Source: Burkholderiales bacterium (lineage in GTDB: Bacteria; Pseudomonadota; Gammaproteobacteria; Burkholderiales; UBA11063). Taken from it: a DNA stretch of 64,000 nt. The notes under the pieces were generated by a model. That model did no database searches and was not told the DNA's origin. It was given only the letters and a program-made list of their open reading frames with translations. Positions 1 to 8,610 of the stretch are shown piece by piece. Both the position numbers and the translations under genes were made by a program. The stretch is from positions 30,061 to 94,060 of the forward strand of contig JAQUVM010000001.1 of the NCBI GenBank assembly GCA_028693355.1, written 5' to 3'. Positions within the stretch are counted from its first letter, which is position 1; each line of letters starts with the position of its first letter.

Positions 1-831
1 TATAGCTAGATCTAAATTGGCATCATCAAAAACAATTAATGGAGCATTTCCACCCAATTCAAGCGATAATTTTTTCATAGTATTTGCTGAGTTTTGGTAT
101 AACCATACACCAACTTCAGTTGAGCCAGTAAAGGTTAATTTACGAATATCTTGATTATGGCATAAGAACTCACCAATTTTACCGCTATGACCATGAATAA
201 TATTGAAGCAAGCAGCAGGTATGCCCGCTTCAAGAGCTAAAACTCCCAAAGCATTTGCCGATAACGGAGTCATGCTTGCTGGCTTTGCTATCATAGTACA
301 GCCTGCGGCTAATGCTGGTGCTAACTTTCTTCCAAGCATAGCACTTGGAAAATTCCACGGTGTTATCGCTGCGCATACGCCTATTGCTTGCTTAATTACA
401 GAGGATCTTTGATTTATATTATTAGCAGGAATTACATCACCATAGGCACGTCTAGCCTCTTCACTAAACCACTCAAAAAAGGATGCACTGTATAAAACTT
501 CGTTTTTAGCCTCAGATAATGGCTTACCTTGCTCGATAGTTAAAATTAGGGCTAAATCATCAATATTTTCTATAATTAACTCATATAATTTACGAATCAA
601 CCGACTTCTTTCAAGTGCAGATTTTTTAGACCAAATAAGAAAAGCATCTTTACTGCTTTTAACTGAATTATCTAAATCTTCATTTGTTGCTATTGCTATA
701 TTAGCTAATAACTCATCATTTACAGGATTAATTACTCTAAATGTATCTGGATTATTTATCCATACCCCATCAATTAATAATCCTGTTTGAATTAAATCTG
801 ATCTCTTTAAATATTTGGCCCAATTAAACAT
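1..831 (-). CDS. gabD: NAD(P)-dependent aldehyde dehydrogenase / succinate-semialdehyde dehydrogenase, partial (runs off window start)
   Basis: Reverse-strand reading gives MFNWAKYLKRSDLIQTGLLIDGVWI...ITPWNFPSAMLGRKLAPALAAGCT...LTFTGSTEVG...LSLELGGNAPLIVFDDANLD, aldehyde dehydrogenase family motifs. Confidence 0.88.
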   Translation of the reverse strand, partial: MFNWAKYLKRSDLIQTGLLIDGVWINNPDTFRVINPVNDELLANIAIATNEDLDNSVKSSKDAFLIWSKKSALERSRLIRKLYELIIENIDDLALILTIEQGKPLSEAKNEVLYSASFFEWFSEEARRAYGDVIPANNINQRSSVIKQAIGVCAAITPWNFPSAMLGRKLAPALAAGCTMIAKPASMTPLSANALGVLALEAGIPAACFNIIHGHSGKIGEFLCHNQDIRKLTFTGSTEVGVWLYQNSANTMKKLSLELGGNAPLIVFDDANLDLAI

Positions 832-1052
832 AATTTACTCCAATATTAATACCAACATTATTCTAGTTACAAAACTCTAGACACAATCTTTAATGTTTTT
901 TTAAAAACCATAAACATAATATGCACACATAGCTCGAAGTATTTGGGTTTTAGACTAGGAAGAGTTCAAAAAAATATGACGAAATGTACAAATGGTACAT
1001 GAGGAAATATTTTTTTGAAATTTGACAACGTATAAAGCCTAAAAACAAAGAG

Positions 1053-1400
1053 CTAAAGTATGATTATATTCTTAAGCCACTCAACATTACCCTCATCATC
1101 TAGTATTACCGCATCAAAACGACAATTAACATCTCGTCCTAATTTCATCATAAAAAACTGTGCGGTTTTAACTAATTTCATTTGTTTAGCACGTGTAATA
1201 CTCTCAAGTCCAGAACCAATTCCTGCTTTACGGTTTTTTACTTCGACAAATATATAACTATCACCATCATGCATAATTAAATCAATTTCACCAAACCGTG
1301 AATAAAAATTAGACACAATTAATCGTAATCCATTTTTTTGGAGAAAAAAAGATGCAGCTGACTCACCAGCTGCACCTTTTTGCTTAGTATTAACCATCAT
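1053..1400 (-). CDS. yraN: YraN/UPF0102 family endonuclease-like protein
   Basis: ORF: GAAGESAASFFLQKNGLRLIVSNFYSRFGEIDLIMHDGDSYIFVEVKNRK (GEIDLI...FVEVK motif). Confidence 0.9.
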   Translation of the reverse strand: MMVNTKQKGAAGESAASFFLQKNGLRLIVSNFYSRFGEIDLIMHDGDSYIFVEVKNRKAGIGSGLESITRAKQMKLVKTAQFFMMKLGRDVNCRFDAVILDDEGNVEWLKNIIIL

Positions 1401-1943
1401 TTAATTAGTATAATCAAACAAAGTAACTACTTTTTGTACTCCACCAATTATAGATGTCATATTAGCCGCTGACTCACCTTGAGCTACAGTTACATCACCT
1501 AATAAGTACACTACGCTATTTGTAGTTTCAACTTTTATATTTCCACTAGGCATATCTTTAGCTGCAAATAATTTTGATTTAACTGCGGTAGTCAACCCAG
1601 CATCAGAGCTCTTGATTGAAAAAGAGACCGGAAGTCTTGTTTCGGTATAGTCATAAATTTTTGTAACTCCAGGATAACCTCTAGCCACATTTAACATATA
1701 CTTACGTAAATCTTCATTTAATACCTGACCTGTTAGCAATACTCTACCATTATAAACCAAAGCATATATATTAGAATCTGGGAAATTATCGCTATTACCT
1801 AATTTAGCTGATAAATTGCTTTGGATATTGAAGTCACTAGGACTAACATTAGTATCAGCAGGTCTGCTCGGAGTAAAAACTGAACAACCAGCAAATAATA
1901 AACTAAGACCAATAACTGGCAAATATTTAACTACACTTCGCAT
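1401..1943 (-). CDS. BON domain-containing lipoprotein
   Basis: Lipobox LLFAGCS; two BON-like repeats (VYNGRVLLTGQV..., TTNSVVYLLGDV). Confidence 0.85.
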   Translation of the reverse strand: MRSVVKYLPVIGLSLLFAGCSVFTPSRPADTNVSPSDFNIQSNLSAKLGNSDNFPDSNIYALVYNGRVLLTGQVLNEDLRKYMLNVARGYPGVTKIYDYTETRLPVSFSIKSSDAGLTTAVKSKLFAAKDMPSGNIKVETTNSVVYLLGDVTVAQGESAANMTSIIGGVQKVVTLFDYTN

Positions 1944-1962
1944 CTAACTCTCCAAATTTTTA

Positions 1963-2532
1963 CTATTGAAATAACGGAACTACACGTTTAACATCACTAA
2001 CTTGGCGAGCCGCTTCTGTCATTTTATTTGCTTGGTATTCATCAACCATTCCAAGTAAATATACCACACCATTTGTTGTTACTACTTTTACATCATTACT
2101 ATCTACATTTTTAGTAAATAATAATTTTGATTTAACTGCAGAAGTGATATACGCATCTTTACTACTTTGCGTAGCTGATTGATTTTTACCTACTTCTAAA
2201 TAATTATAAACTGATTTCACACCTGGTACTTGTTTTGCCATAGCTTCAGCTTTACTTTTTCCTTCTGCATTAGAAACTTGTCCAGATAACAGAATTCTTG
2301 CATTATAACTTGTAACTTCTATATTGCCTGGCACTGTAGCCGTTACTGCATCAGATACCTTACTACGTAAGCCTTGATCATCAAAAACACCAGATGAGCT
2401 ACGAGGATCTTCAGCAACTGCAACTCCAGTTGTTGCACCAGCTGCCACGCCACCAACTACAGCCGCCGCACAACCAAACATACTAGAACTTAGTGCAATA
2501 ACTGCTGTTAATTTTAATAAATTTTTATTCAT
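1963..2532 (-). CDS. dolP: BON domain lipoprotein, DolP/YraP-like (start moved to ATG at 2532 with AAGGA RBS)
   Basis: Lipobox SMFGCAAA; BON repeats YNARILLSGQV and TTNGVVYLLGMV; near yraN. Confidence 0.82.
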   Translation of the reverse strand: MNKNLLKLTAVIALSSSMFGCAAAVVGGVAAGATTGVAVAEDPRSSSGVFDDQGLRSKVSDAVTATVPGNIEVTSYNARILLSGQVSNAEGKSKAEAMAKQVPGVKSVYNYLEVGKNQSATQSSKDAYITSAVKSKLLFTKNVDSNDVKVVTTNGVVYLLGMVDEYQANKMTEAARQVSDVKRVVPLFQ

Positions 2533-2691
2533 TTCCTTGACCCTCATAAAATATTTTCTTATACGCTTGTAATTATGCCATATTTTAGTTAATTTATCTA
2601 CCATACTTCTTAGAATAAATCCTTAACACTATGCATATAGCTATATATAATGAATTATGGCATAATCGGGTTAATTATAAAATAGCATAAA

Positions 2692-2741
2692 TATAGCTAA
2701 CCTCAAATCAAATGAGATCATTTGAAAGTGAGTTAGCTATA
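2692..2741. repeat. Short palindromic MITE-like element (solo terminal inverted repeats)
   Basis: TATAGCTAACCTCAAATCAAATGA-GA-TCATTTGAAAGTGAGTTAGCTATA; same TATAGCTAAC terminus as the elements at 8208, 23499 and 23650. Confidence 0.7.
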
Positions 2742-2761
2742 TATAAATCAGGAGATACGTA

Positions 2762-4141
2762 ATGATAAGCCCATTAAATATGTTTTCTATAGGTATAGGA
2801 CCTTCTAGCTCTCACACCGTTGGTCCAATGAAAGCAGGATTAATCTTTGTTAATAGATTAGTAACCAATAATCTATTAACAAATGTTATAAGAATAGAAA
2901 TAAAGCTATATGGTTCATTAGCATTAACAGGTGAAGGTCATGGCACATTTTTGGCTGTATTAAATGGATTATCAGGTGAACATCCTAAAACAATAGACCC
3001 TGATACTATTTCATCTCGAGCAGATGAAATAAAAATAAGTAAAAAAATTAATCTAGCAAAGAAACAGATTATTGATTTTGATTATGACAAAGATTTATTA
3101 ATTATAAAAGATGAATTTTTACCAGAACACGCAAATGGAATGAGATTTACTGCATTTGATAAAGAACAACAAATTATTTATAGCGAAGAATTTTTCTCAG
3201 TAGGTGGTGGATTTATCTTAGATAAAGCACAATTTCATAATCCATTAAATGAATCTAAAAAAAATGAAGCTATAATTCCGTACCCGTTCCAAACAGCTCA
3301 TGAATTATTTAATTTATGCAATAAACATAATTTACGTATTTACGAGTTAGTATTAGCTAATGAATTGGTTGCTCGTGGGAACAACTCTGCATACGATGAA
3401 GCATTAGAGATAGCAGAAGTAATGCGCAGTTCAACTGATAGAGGTCTAAAGCATGATGGGTTTCTTCCTGGTGGATTAAATGTAAAGCGTCGTGCACCAA
3501 ATTTATATCGTCAGTTAATAAAAGATAATTTAAAAGACGTTTCTGAACAAGATCAACGCTTATTGGCAATGACCTATGCAATTGCAGTTAACGAAGAAAA
3601 TGCTTCTTTTAGCCGAGTAGTAACTGCACCAACTAATGGTTCGGCAGGAACAATCCCAGGCGTATTAGAATATTACTTAAATTTTTACCCTAATGTATCT
3701 AAAGACCAAATTGTTGAATTTATAATAACTGCAGGTGCAATTGGCGTATTATATAAGTATAATGCTTCAATATCCGCAGCTGAAGTTGGATGCCAAGGAG
3801 AAATTGGCGTTGCTTGCTCTATGGCAGCTGGAGCGTTAACAGCTGTACTTGGTGGAACTACATTACAAATTGAAAAATCTGCTGAGATTGCAATGGAACA
3901 TTGTCTAGGTATGACATGTGATCCGATTGGAGGATTAGTACAAATACCATGCATAGAAAGAAACGGCGTTGCCGCAAGTAAAGCAATTGATATAGCTAAA
4001 TTATCACTACTTGAAAACGAAGCTGGTAAAGTTAGTTTGGATGATGTAATTACAACCATGATGCAAACAGGTCGCGATATGAGTAACCGCTACAAAGAAA
4101 CAGCTTTAGCTGGATTAGCTGTAAATGTAATTGCTTGTTAG
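2762..4141 (+). CDS. sdaA: L-serine ammonia-lyase
   Basis: [26 protein letters not shown]...[19 protein letters not shown]...[17 protein letters not shown], SdaA signature. Confidence 0.95.
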   Translation: MISPLNMFSIGIGPSSSHTVGPMKAGLIFVNRLVTNNLLTNVIRIEIKLYGSLALTGEGHGTFLAVLNGLSGEHPKTIDPDTISSRADEIKISKKINLAKKQIIDFDYDKDLLIIKDEFLPEHANGMRFTAFDKEQQIIYSEEFFSVGGGFILDKAQFHNPLNESKKNEAIIPYPFQTAHELFNLCNKHNLRIYELVLANELVARGNNSAYDEALEIAEVMRSSTDRGLKHDGFLPGGLNVKRRAPNLYRQLIKDNLKDVSEQDQRLLAMTYAIAVNEENASFSRVVTAPTNGSAGTIPGVLEYYLNFYPNVSKDQIVEFIITAGAIGVLYKYNASISAAEVGCQGEIGVACSMAAGALTAVLGGTTLQIEKSAEIAMEHCLGMTCDPIGGLVQIPCIERNGVAASKAIDIAKLSLLENEAGKVSLDDVITTMMQTGRDMSNRYKETALAGLAVNVIAC

Positions 4142-4779
4142 GTTATAACGTGATTAATATTTCTGGTAAAAATAATAAAATTATAATTATTTCAGAGTCT
4201 GGTGAAAAATCTTTGCTAAACTCTGAAATACCAAATCTAAATCTAGAAATAAAAGGCAATAATAACTACTTAGTAATAGAATTGCCAATCAACTTCCTTG
4301 ATGGAACAACTATAAAAATCTTGAATGATAATACTCATGTAGAAATTGCTTCATCTCCATATATGAAATTAATGCTTCGTTGTTCTTATGGTGATGGACA
4401 AATTTGTAAAATTCAGAAAAATACCGTAATGGTTGATGTTGCAATTTATCTTGAAGGCAAAACAGAGCTCTATATTGGTCAAGATTGTTTATTTTCATAT
4501 GGCCCTATTTATATTAGACCTTGTGACGGCCATAGCATTATAGATTTACATACAAATGATCTTTTAAATAAACCAAACGCGCCAATTACTATCGGAGATC
4601 ACTGTTGGATTAGTTGCGGATGTCAGATTATTCGAGGTACTTCGTTACCTAATAACACTATCGTTGGCGCAGGCGCAATTGTAAATAAAAAATTTACTGA
4701 GGAATATACAGTTATTGCGGGAATACCCGCAAAAATAATAAATCGTAATAGTAAAATGGGATATAAAAAACCCTTATAA
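4135..4779 (+). CDS. Left-handed beta-helix (hexapeptide) acyltransferase
   Basis: C-terminal ITIGDHCWISCGCQIIRGTSLPNNTIVGAGAIVNKKF...VIAGIPAKIINRN. Confidence 0.8.
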   Translation: MLGYNVINISGKNNKIIIISESGEKSLLNSEIPNLNLEIKGNNNYLVIELPINFLDGTTIKILNDNTHVEIASSPYMKLMLRCSYGDGQICKIQKNTVMVDVAIYLEGKTELYIGQDCLFSYGPIYIRPCDGHSIIDLHTNDLLNKPNAPITIGDHCWISCGCQIIRGTSLPNNTIVGAGAIVNKKFTEEYTVIAGIPAKIINRNSKMGYKKPL

Positions 4780-4873
4780 TTATGAAATTTAGCGCTATTT
4801 TATAATTTATAAAATATATAAAAATGAAACTGGCATGGGAAAATTTATACGGTTAGTTTAATATCATTAGTAA

Positions 4874-4889
4874 TGTTTCACATGAAACG
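4874..4889. promoter_or_regulatory. parS-like ParB site
   Basis: TGTTTCACATGAAACG, two mismatches from TGTTTCACGTGAAACA; intergenic. Confidence 0.6.
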
Positions 4890-4942
4890 TAGTTAATATA
4901 TAGCAATTTTTTAAATCTCAAATACATATGCTATCTACGTTA

Positions 4943-6184
4943 TTACAGCAATTTTTGTTTAATTACAGAGAAAACTTTTTCAGAGGAACCCTGATATTTA
5001 CTAATAAATTCATTACAGTTACTTTTTAATTTATTATACTCTTCTACATTGCAAGCTAAATCATTAACACATTGCTTTAATTCACTAATTTTTATTTGTC
5101 TAGCACACCCTATTTGTGTACTATTTTTAGCTACATCAGCAAAATTAAACATAGATTGTCCAAATATAACAGGTATATTCATAAAAATTGCTTCAATAGG
5201 GTTCTGCCCTCCACAATCAGTAAAACTCCCCCCTATTACAGTAAGATAGCTAATAGCGTAGTATGCAAGCATTTCACCCATACTGTCCCCAATAACTACT
5301 TTAGTGGTATTTTCTATTTGTTGATTGCTTGAGCGTTTTTGATAAGATATATTTTTAGATTTTAATAAGTTTTCTAAAACAGAAAACCTCTCTGGGTGGC
5401 GTGGAATAATTAAATAACAAACATCTAAATCTAAATCTATATTGTTTAAGATTAGCTCTTCTTCACCATCACGAGTCGAAGCAAAAGTAATTACTCGTCT
5501 ACTCCCAAACAATTTTTTAAATAATTCAACAAGCTGAACTGTATCATTATTTACAACTAGATCAAATTTGGTATTACCTATAATACTTAAATCACCCAGA
5601 TAAGATAATTTTTTGAAATTATTAGCAGTATTTTCATCCTGACACAATATACCAGAGAATTTATTTATAATAGGCATTAAAGCCCATTTAAAGCGATTAT
5701 ATCCTCTATAAGATCTATCAGATAACCTAGCATTAGCAAGATATAAAGGAACTCTATAATCAGCAGCAAAATGAATTAGATTAGGCCAAATTTCAGTTTC
5801 CATTATAATACCAATTTTAGGCTTAAAAGTTTTATAAAAACTCTTTACACAAAAACTAATATCATAAGGTACATAGTGAACAATCGCCTGAGGATAGAGT
5901 GATTTGGCTGTATCACGCCCTGTTGGCGTCATATTAGTAATCAAAGTTTGATAATTGGGTAAATTCGTTTCAATTAGTTCAACTAGTTTTTGCATAGCTC
6001 GAGTTTCACCAACTGATACCGAATGTAACCAAATGATTGGCTTAGTACTTGGATTATGTAATTTACACCCAAATCTTTCATGCCAATTTTCTAAATATGC
6101 TGAGTTTTTCTTGCCGCGTTTTTTTAGATATAACGGTATTAATGGTGCTATAACATAAGTTAGTAAGGAATAAAATTTACGCAT
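4943..6184 (-). CDS. waaA: 3-deoxy-D-manno-octulosonic acid transferase
   Basis: IWLHSVSVGETRAMQKLVELI...MTPTGRDTAKSLYP...METEIWPNLI...GGSFTDCGGQNPIEA, KdtA motifs. Confidence 0.95.
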   Translation of the reverse strand: MRKFYSLLTYVIAPLIPLYLKKRGKKNSAYLENWHERFGCKLHNPSTKPIIWLHSVSVGETRAMQKLVELIETNLPNYQTLITNMTPTGRDTAKSLYPQAIVHYVPYDISFCVKSFYKTFKPKIGIIMETEIWPNLIHFAADYRVPLYLANARLSDRSYRGYNRFKWALMPIINKFSGILCQDENTANNFKKLSYLGDLSIIGNTKFDLVVNNDTVQLVELFKKLFGSRRVITFASTRDGEEELILNNIDLDLDVCYLIIPRHPERFSVLENLLKSKNISYQKRSSNQQIENTTKVVIGDSMGEMLAYYAISYLTVIGGSFTDCGGQNPIEAIFMNIPVIFGQSMFNFADVAKNSTQIGCARQIKISELKQCVNDLACNVEEYNKLKSNCNEFISKYQGSSEKVFSVIKQKLL

Positions 6185-6464
6185 CTTTTTTTGTTTCAGG
6201 CTTTTCTATATCATCAGATTTTGTTTTCTGCATAGATTTATTAATCATATCTGTAGAGCTGCTCATTACATCCATAAATTTATTCATCATAGTAAATGGA
6301 TTTACATCTTTTAGCATTTTTGCTGAATTTGCCATTGTCTTCATAGTTTCTAGCTGAACTTTATATTGTTCTAAATAAACTATCATATTACTAGCAAAAC
6401 TAATTTGTTTATCACACTCTTCAATACATTTTTCAGGAGATGTGAATATTTCATTATTTATCAT
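6177..6464 (-). CDS. Hypothetical protein, helical
   Basis: 95-aa ORF immediately upstream of waaA, overlapping it by 8 nt. Confidence 0.5.
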   Translation of the reverse strand: MINNEIFTSPEKCIEECDKQISFASNMIVYLEQYKVQLETMKTMANSAKMLKDVNPFTMMNKFMDVMSSSTDMINKSMQKTKSDDIEKPETKKDA

Positions 6465-6493
6465 GATGTGTTCCTAATTATATTTGTACAAAT

Positions 6494-7093
6494 TTAACCA
6501 ACTATAAAAATCTGACCGGTTTGTAAACCTTCTACGCTTTTACTATAAGCCATTGCCGCATCAGCAGCTAAAACAGGTTTAAACCCTCTAAAAAATGGCG
6601 CATAGCTACCCAAAGCTTCGGTAATAACTGTAGGGCTAATTATATTTATTCTTAATTCTTTTGGTAACTCAATTGCCGCATGCTTAACAAATCCATCTAG
6701 AGCGCCATTTACCATAGCTGCACTACTACCAAGCTCAATAGGTTCACGATTTAAAATACCACTTGTAAGCGTAAACGAACCTTTATTATTAAGATATTTT
6801 ATACCTTCCAAAACTACATTCACTTGCCCCATTAGTTTATTTTGTAAACCAGTTTGATATAAATCATCTGTCATTTCTTCTAATCTACCAAAATGAACTT
6901 TTCCAGATGATATAATTACAGCATCAATATTACCTACTGTTTGATACATCTTTTTAATTGATTCTTTATCTGTTATATCAACTTTAACATCACCACTAGT
7001 TCTTCCAGCAATGATAATTTCATGACGAGCAGATAACTCATTTACAATTGCTTTACCAATAGTACCAGATCCACCTATTAATAGTATTTTCAT
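6494..7093 (-). CDS. Short-chain dehydrogenase/reductase
   Basis: MKILLIGGSGTIGKAIVNEL..., AVIISSGKVHFG, SDR Rossmann pattern. Confidence 0.88.
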   Translation of the reverse strand: MKILLIGGSGTIGKAIVNELSARHEIIIAGRTSGDVKVDITDKESIKKMYQTVGNIDAVIISSGKVHFGRLEEMTDDLYQTGLQNKLMGQVNVVLEGIKYLNNKGSFTLTSGILNREPIELGSSAAMVNGALDGFVKHAAIELPKELRINIISPTVITEALGSYAPFFRGFKPVLAADAAMAYSKSVEGLQTGQIFIVG

Positions 7094-7270
7094 AGTTTTT
7101 ATTCCATATAACTAACTTTAAATTAAAAGTAAATTAGCTATAAAATTTATAATTTTTAACTTTGTCAATTATAGCATATAGTATTTATAAAAATTTCTCT
7201 CGTTAATAATTAATAAACAAGTTTTTTATAAATATCTTTATGATAAATAATTAAAACTATACTTTCTGGT

Positions 7271-8409
7271 TTATATATTATTAATAATATTTTTTGCTAA
7301 TGCATATAATAGAGATATTGATTGATCTGCGAACATAAATAATTTTACTTGTATTTTTTTGTTTATTTGCCACCCTCTAAGCCAAGCTCTAAAATGGATA
7401 CTATAATTATGACCTTTTTTTACTAATTCTTTAGTTTTAAATTTGCTTATATAACTTATATATGAGGCTAAACTATATTCTGTTAGTTTATTTTTTGTAA
7501 AATTAAACCCTAAAAAATCAAAGCCTGCGATTAGTTTACCAGTCTTGGTTTTACCACTGTGAGTAACTAATTTTAGTTTATTCAGGATTATATACATTTT
7601 GCGAATTAAATCTTTTAACTTTCTTCAGCTATTTGTAAAAAATACATAATCATCCATAAATCTAATGTAGTTAGTAGTCACCATAAGCTTATCAATTGGC
7701 AATAAAAAAACACCAGCTAAAAGTGGTGATAGTGGGCTACCAAGAGGAATACCGAGTCGTATAATATTGACATATCCATCTAGGCTTTCTGTTCTACGAA
7801 TTGTTTGATAAATTAAGCTAAGTAATGCTTTATCGTCTATTAAATTAGCTAGCATATTACATAATATATCATGATTGATGCTACTATAAAAACTAGCAAT
7901 ATCTGTTTTAAAAAAGAAGGTATTATTTTGTACAAATTTACGAGAAGAAGTGATGGCGGCTTGAATGCCGCCATTACCAGATAAATGCGTACATTGTTTA
8001 GATAGTTTTGGCTTTAAATATTCGGTTAACACTAGAGAAATAGCTTTTATTACTATCACATCTTCGGCATTCCAAACAGCTCTTGAACCATCATCACAAT
8101 TAGTACGGTAACGTAACATTGGAGAGAAGCGATAGCTTCCATCCAATGTTTCCGAATTAGAGGCTTTATTGAATCCCAGCGCTCACGGAGTAACCAGATA
8201 TCACTACTATAGCTAACTTCAGATTGAACTGTACAATGCAATGAGCGACAACACCTATAAATAATAGGTTAGGAGCGAGTTAAGTAGTACAGTTTAAAAA
8301 TGAGTTGAGCTATATCGGGGAAGTTTTCTCGTGATGTGCAACACCATAAAAAAGCTTTCTCTAATATTTCGTTACTAGCTACTTGAGTTAAGAGCACTGA
8401 ACTTTTCAA
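7271..8409 (-). pseudogene. Reverse transcriptase (RNA-directed DNA polymerase) pseudogene: interrupted by a TA-flanked element, a frameshift and an in-frame TGA
   Basis: Fragments assemble as ...LEKAFLWCCTSRENFPD[element]SSDIWLLRERWDSIKPLIRK(fs)DGSYRFSPML...YFKTDIASFYSSINH-like core...GIPLGSPLSPLLAGVF...YIRFMDDYVFFTNS*RKLKDLIRKMYIILNKL...GFDFLGFNF; TTG start at 8409 preceded by GGAG. Confidence 0.9.
8208..8314. mobile_element. MITE-like element (103 bp at 8210-8312) flanked by TA duplications, inserted in the RT pseudogene
   Basis: Ends TATAGCTAACTTCAGATTGAACTGTAC / TATAGCTCAACTCATTTTTAAACTGTAC (inverted); removing element plus one TA restores reading NFPDSSDIW across the junction. Confidence 0.85.
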
Positions 8410-8447
8410 TTTATATTATGCTCCAATGAATTAGACTAGTTGAGATT

Positions 8448-8495
8448 AAACGCATCTAAAATAGTACAAAGTACAAATTTTATTTTGATGCGTCT
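8448..8495. repeat. Inverted repeat between the lipoprotein and RT pseudogene
   Basis: AAACGCATCTAAAATAGTAC..GTACAAATTTTATTTTGATGCGTCT. Confidence 0.6.
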
Positions 8496-8610
8496 AACCA
8501 GATACGATTCAAATTCTATTGACAAATTAACTCTTGCTAACTAATACTATATACTATTAGTTAAGTTGAAATTGCAAATTTTTGGTTTGCTCGTATATTC
8601 ATCAATTTAA

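Noticed and set aside
3357-4059. Minus-strand ORFs at 3357-3581 and 3685-4059
   Set aside because: Antisense to sdaA, which is well supported; compositional shadow ORFs.
7100-8610. Canonical diversity-generating retroelement template repeat near the RT
   Set aside because: No near-repeat of the lipoprotein 3' end was found in this interval and the RT motif is GSPLSP rather than the DGR-type SQ motif; only a DGR-like hypothesis is kept.
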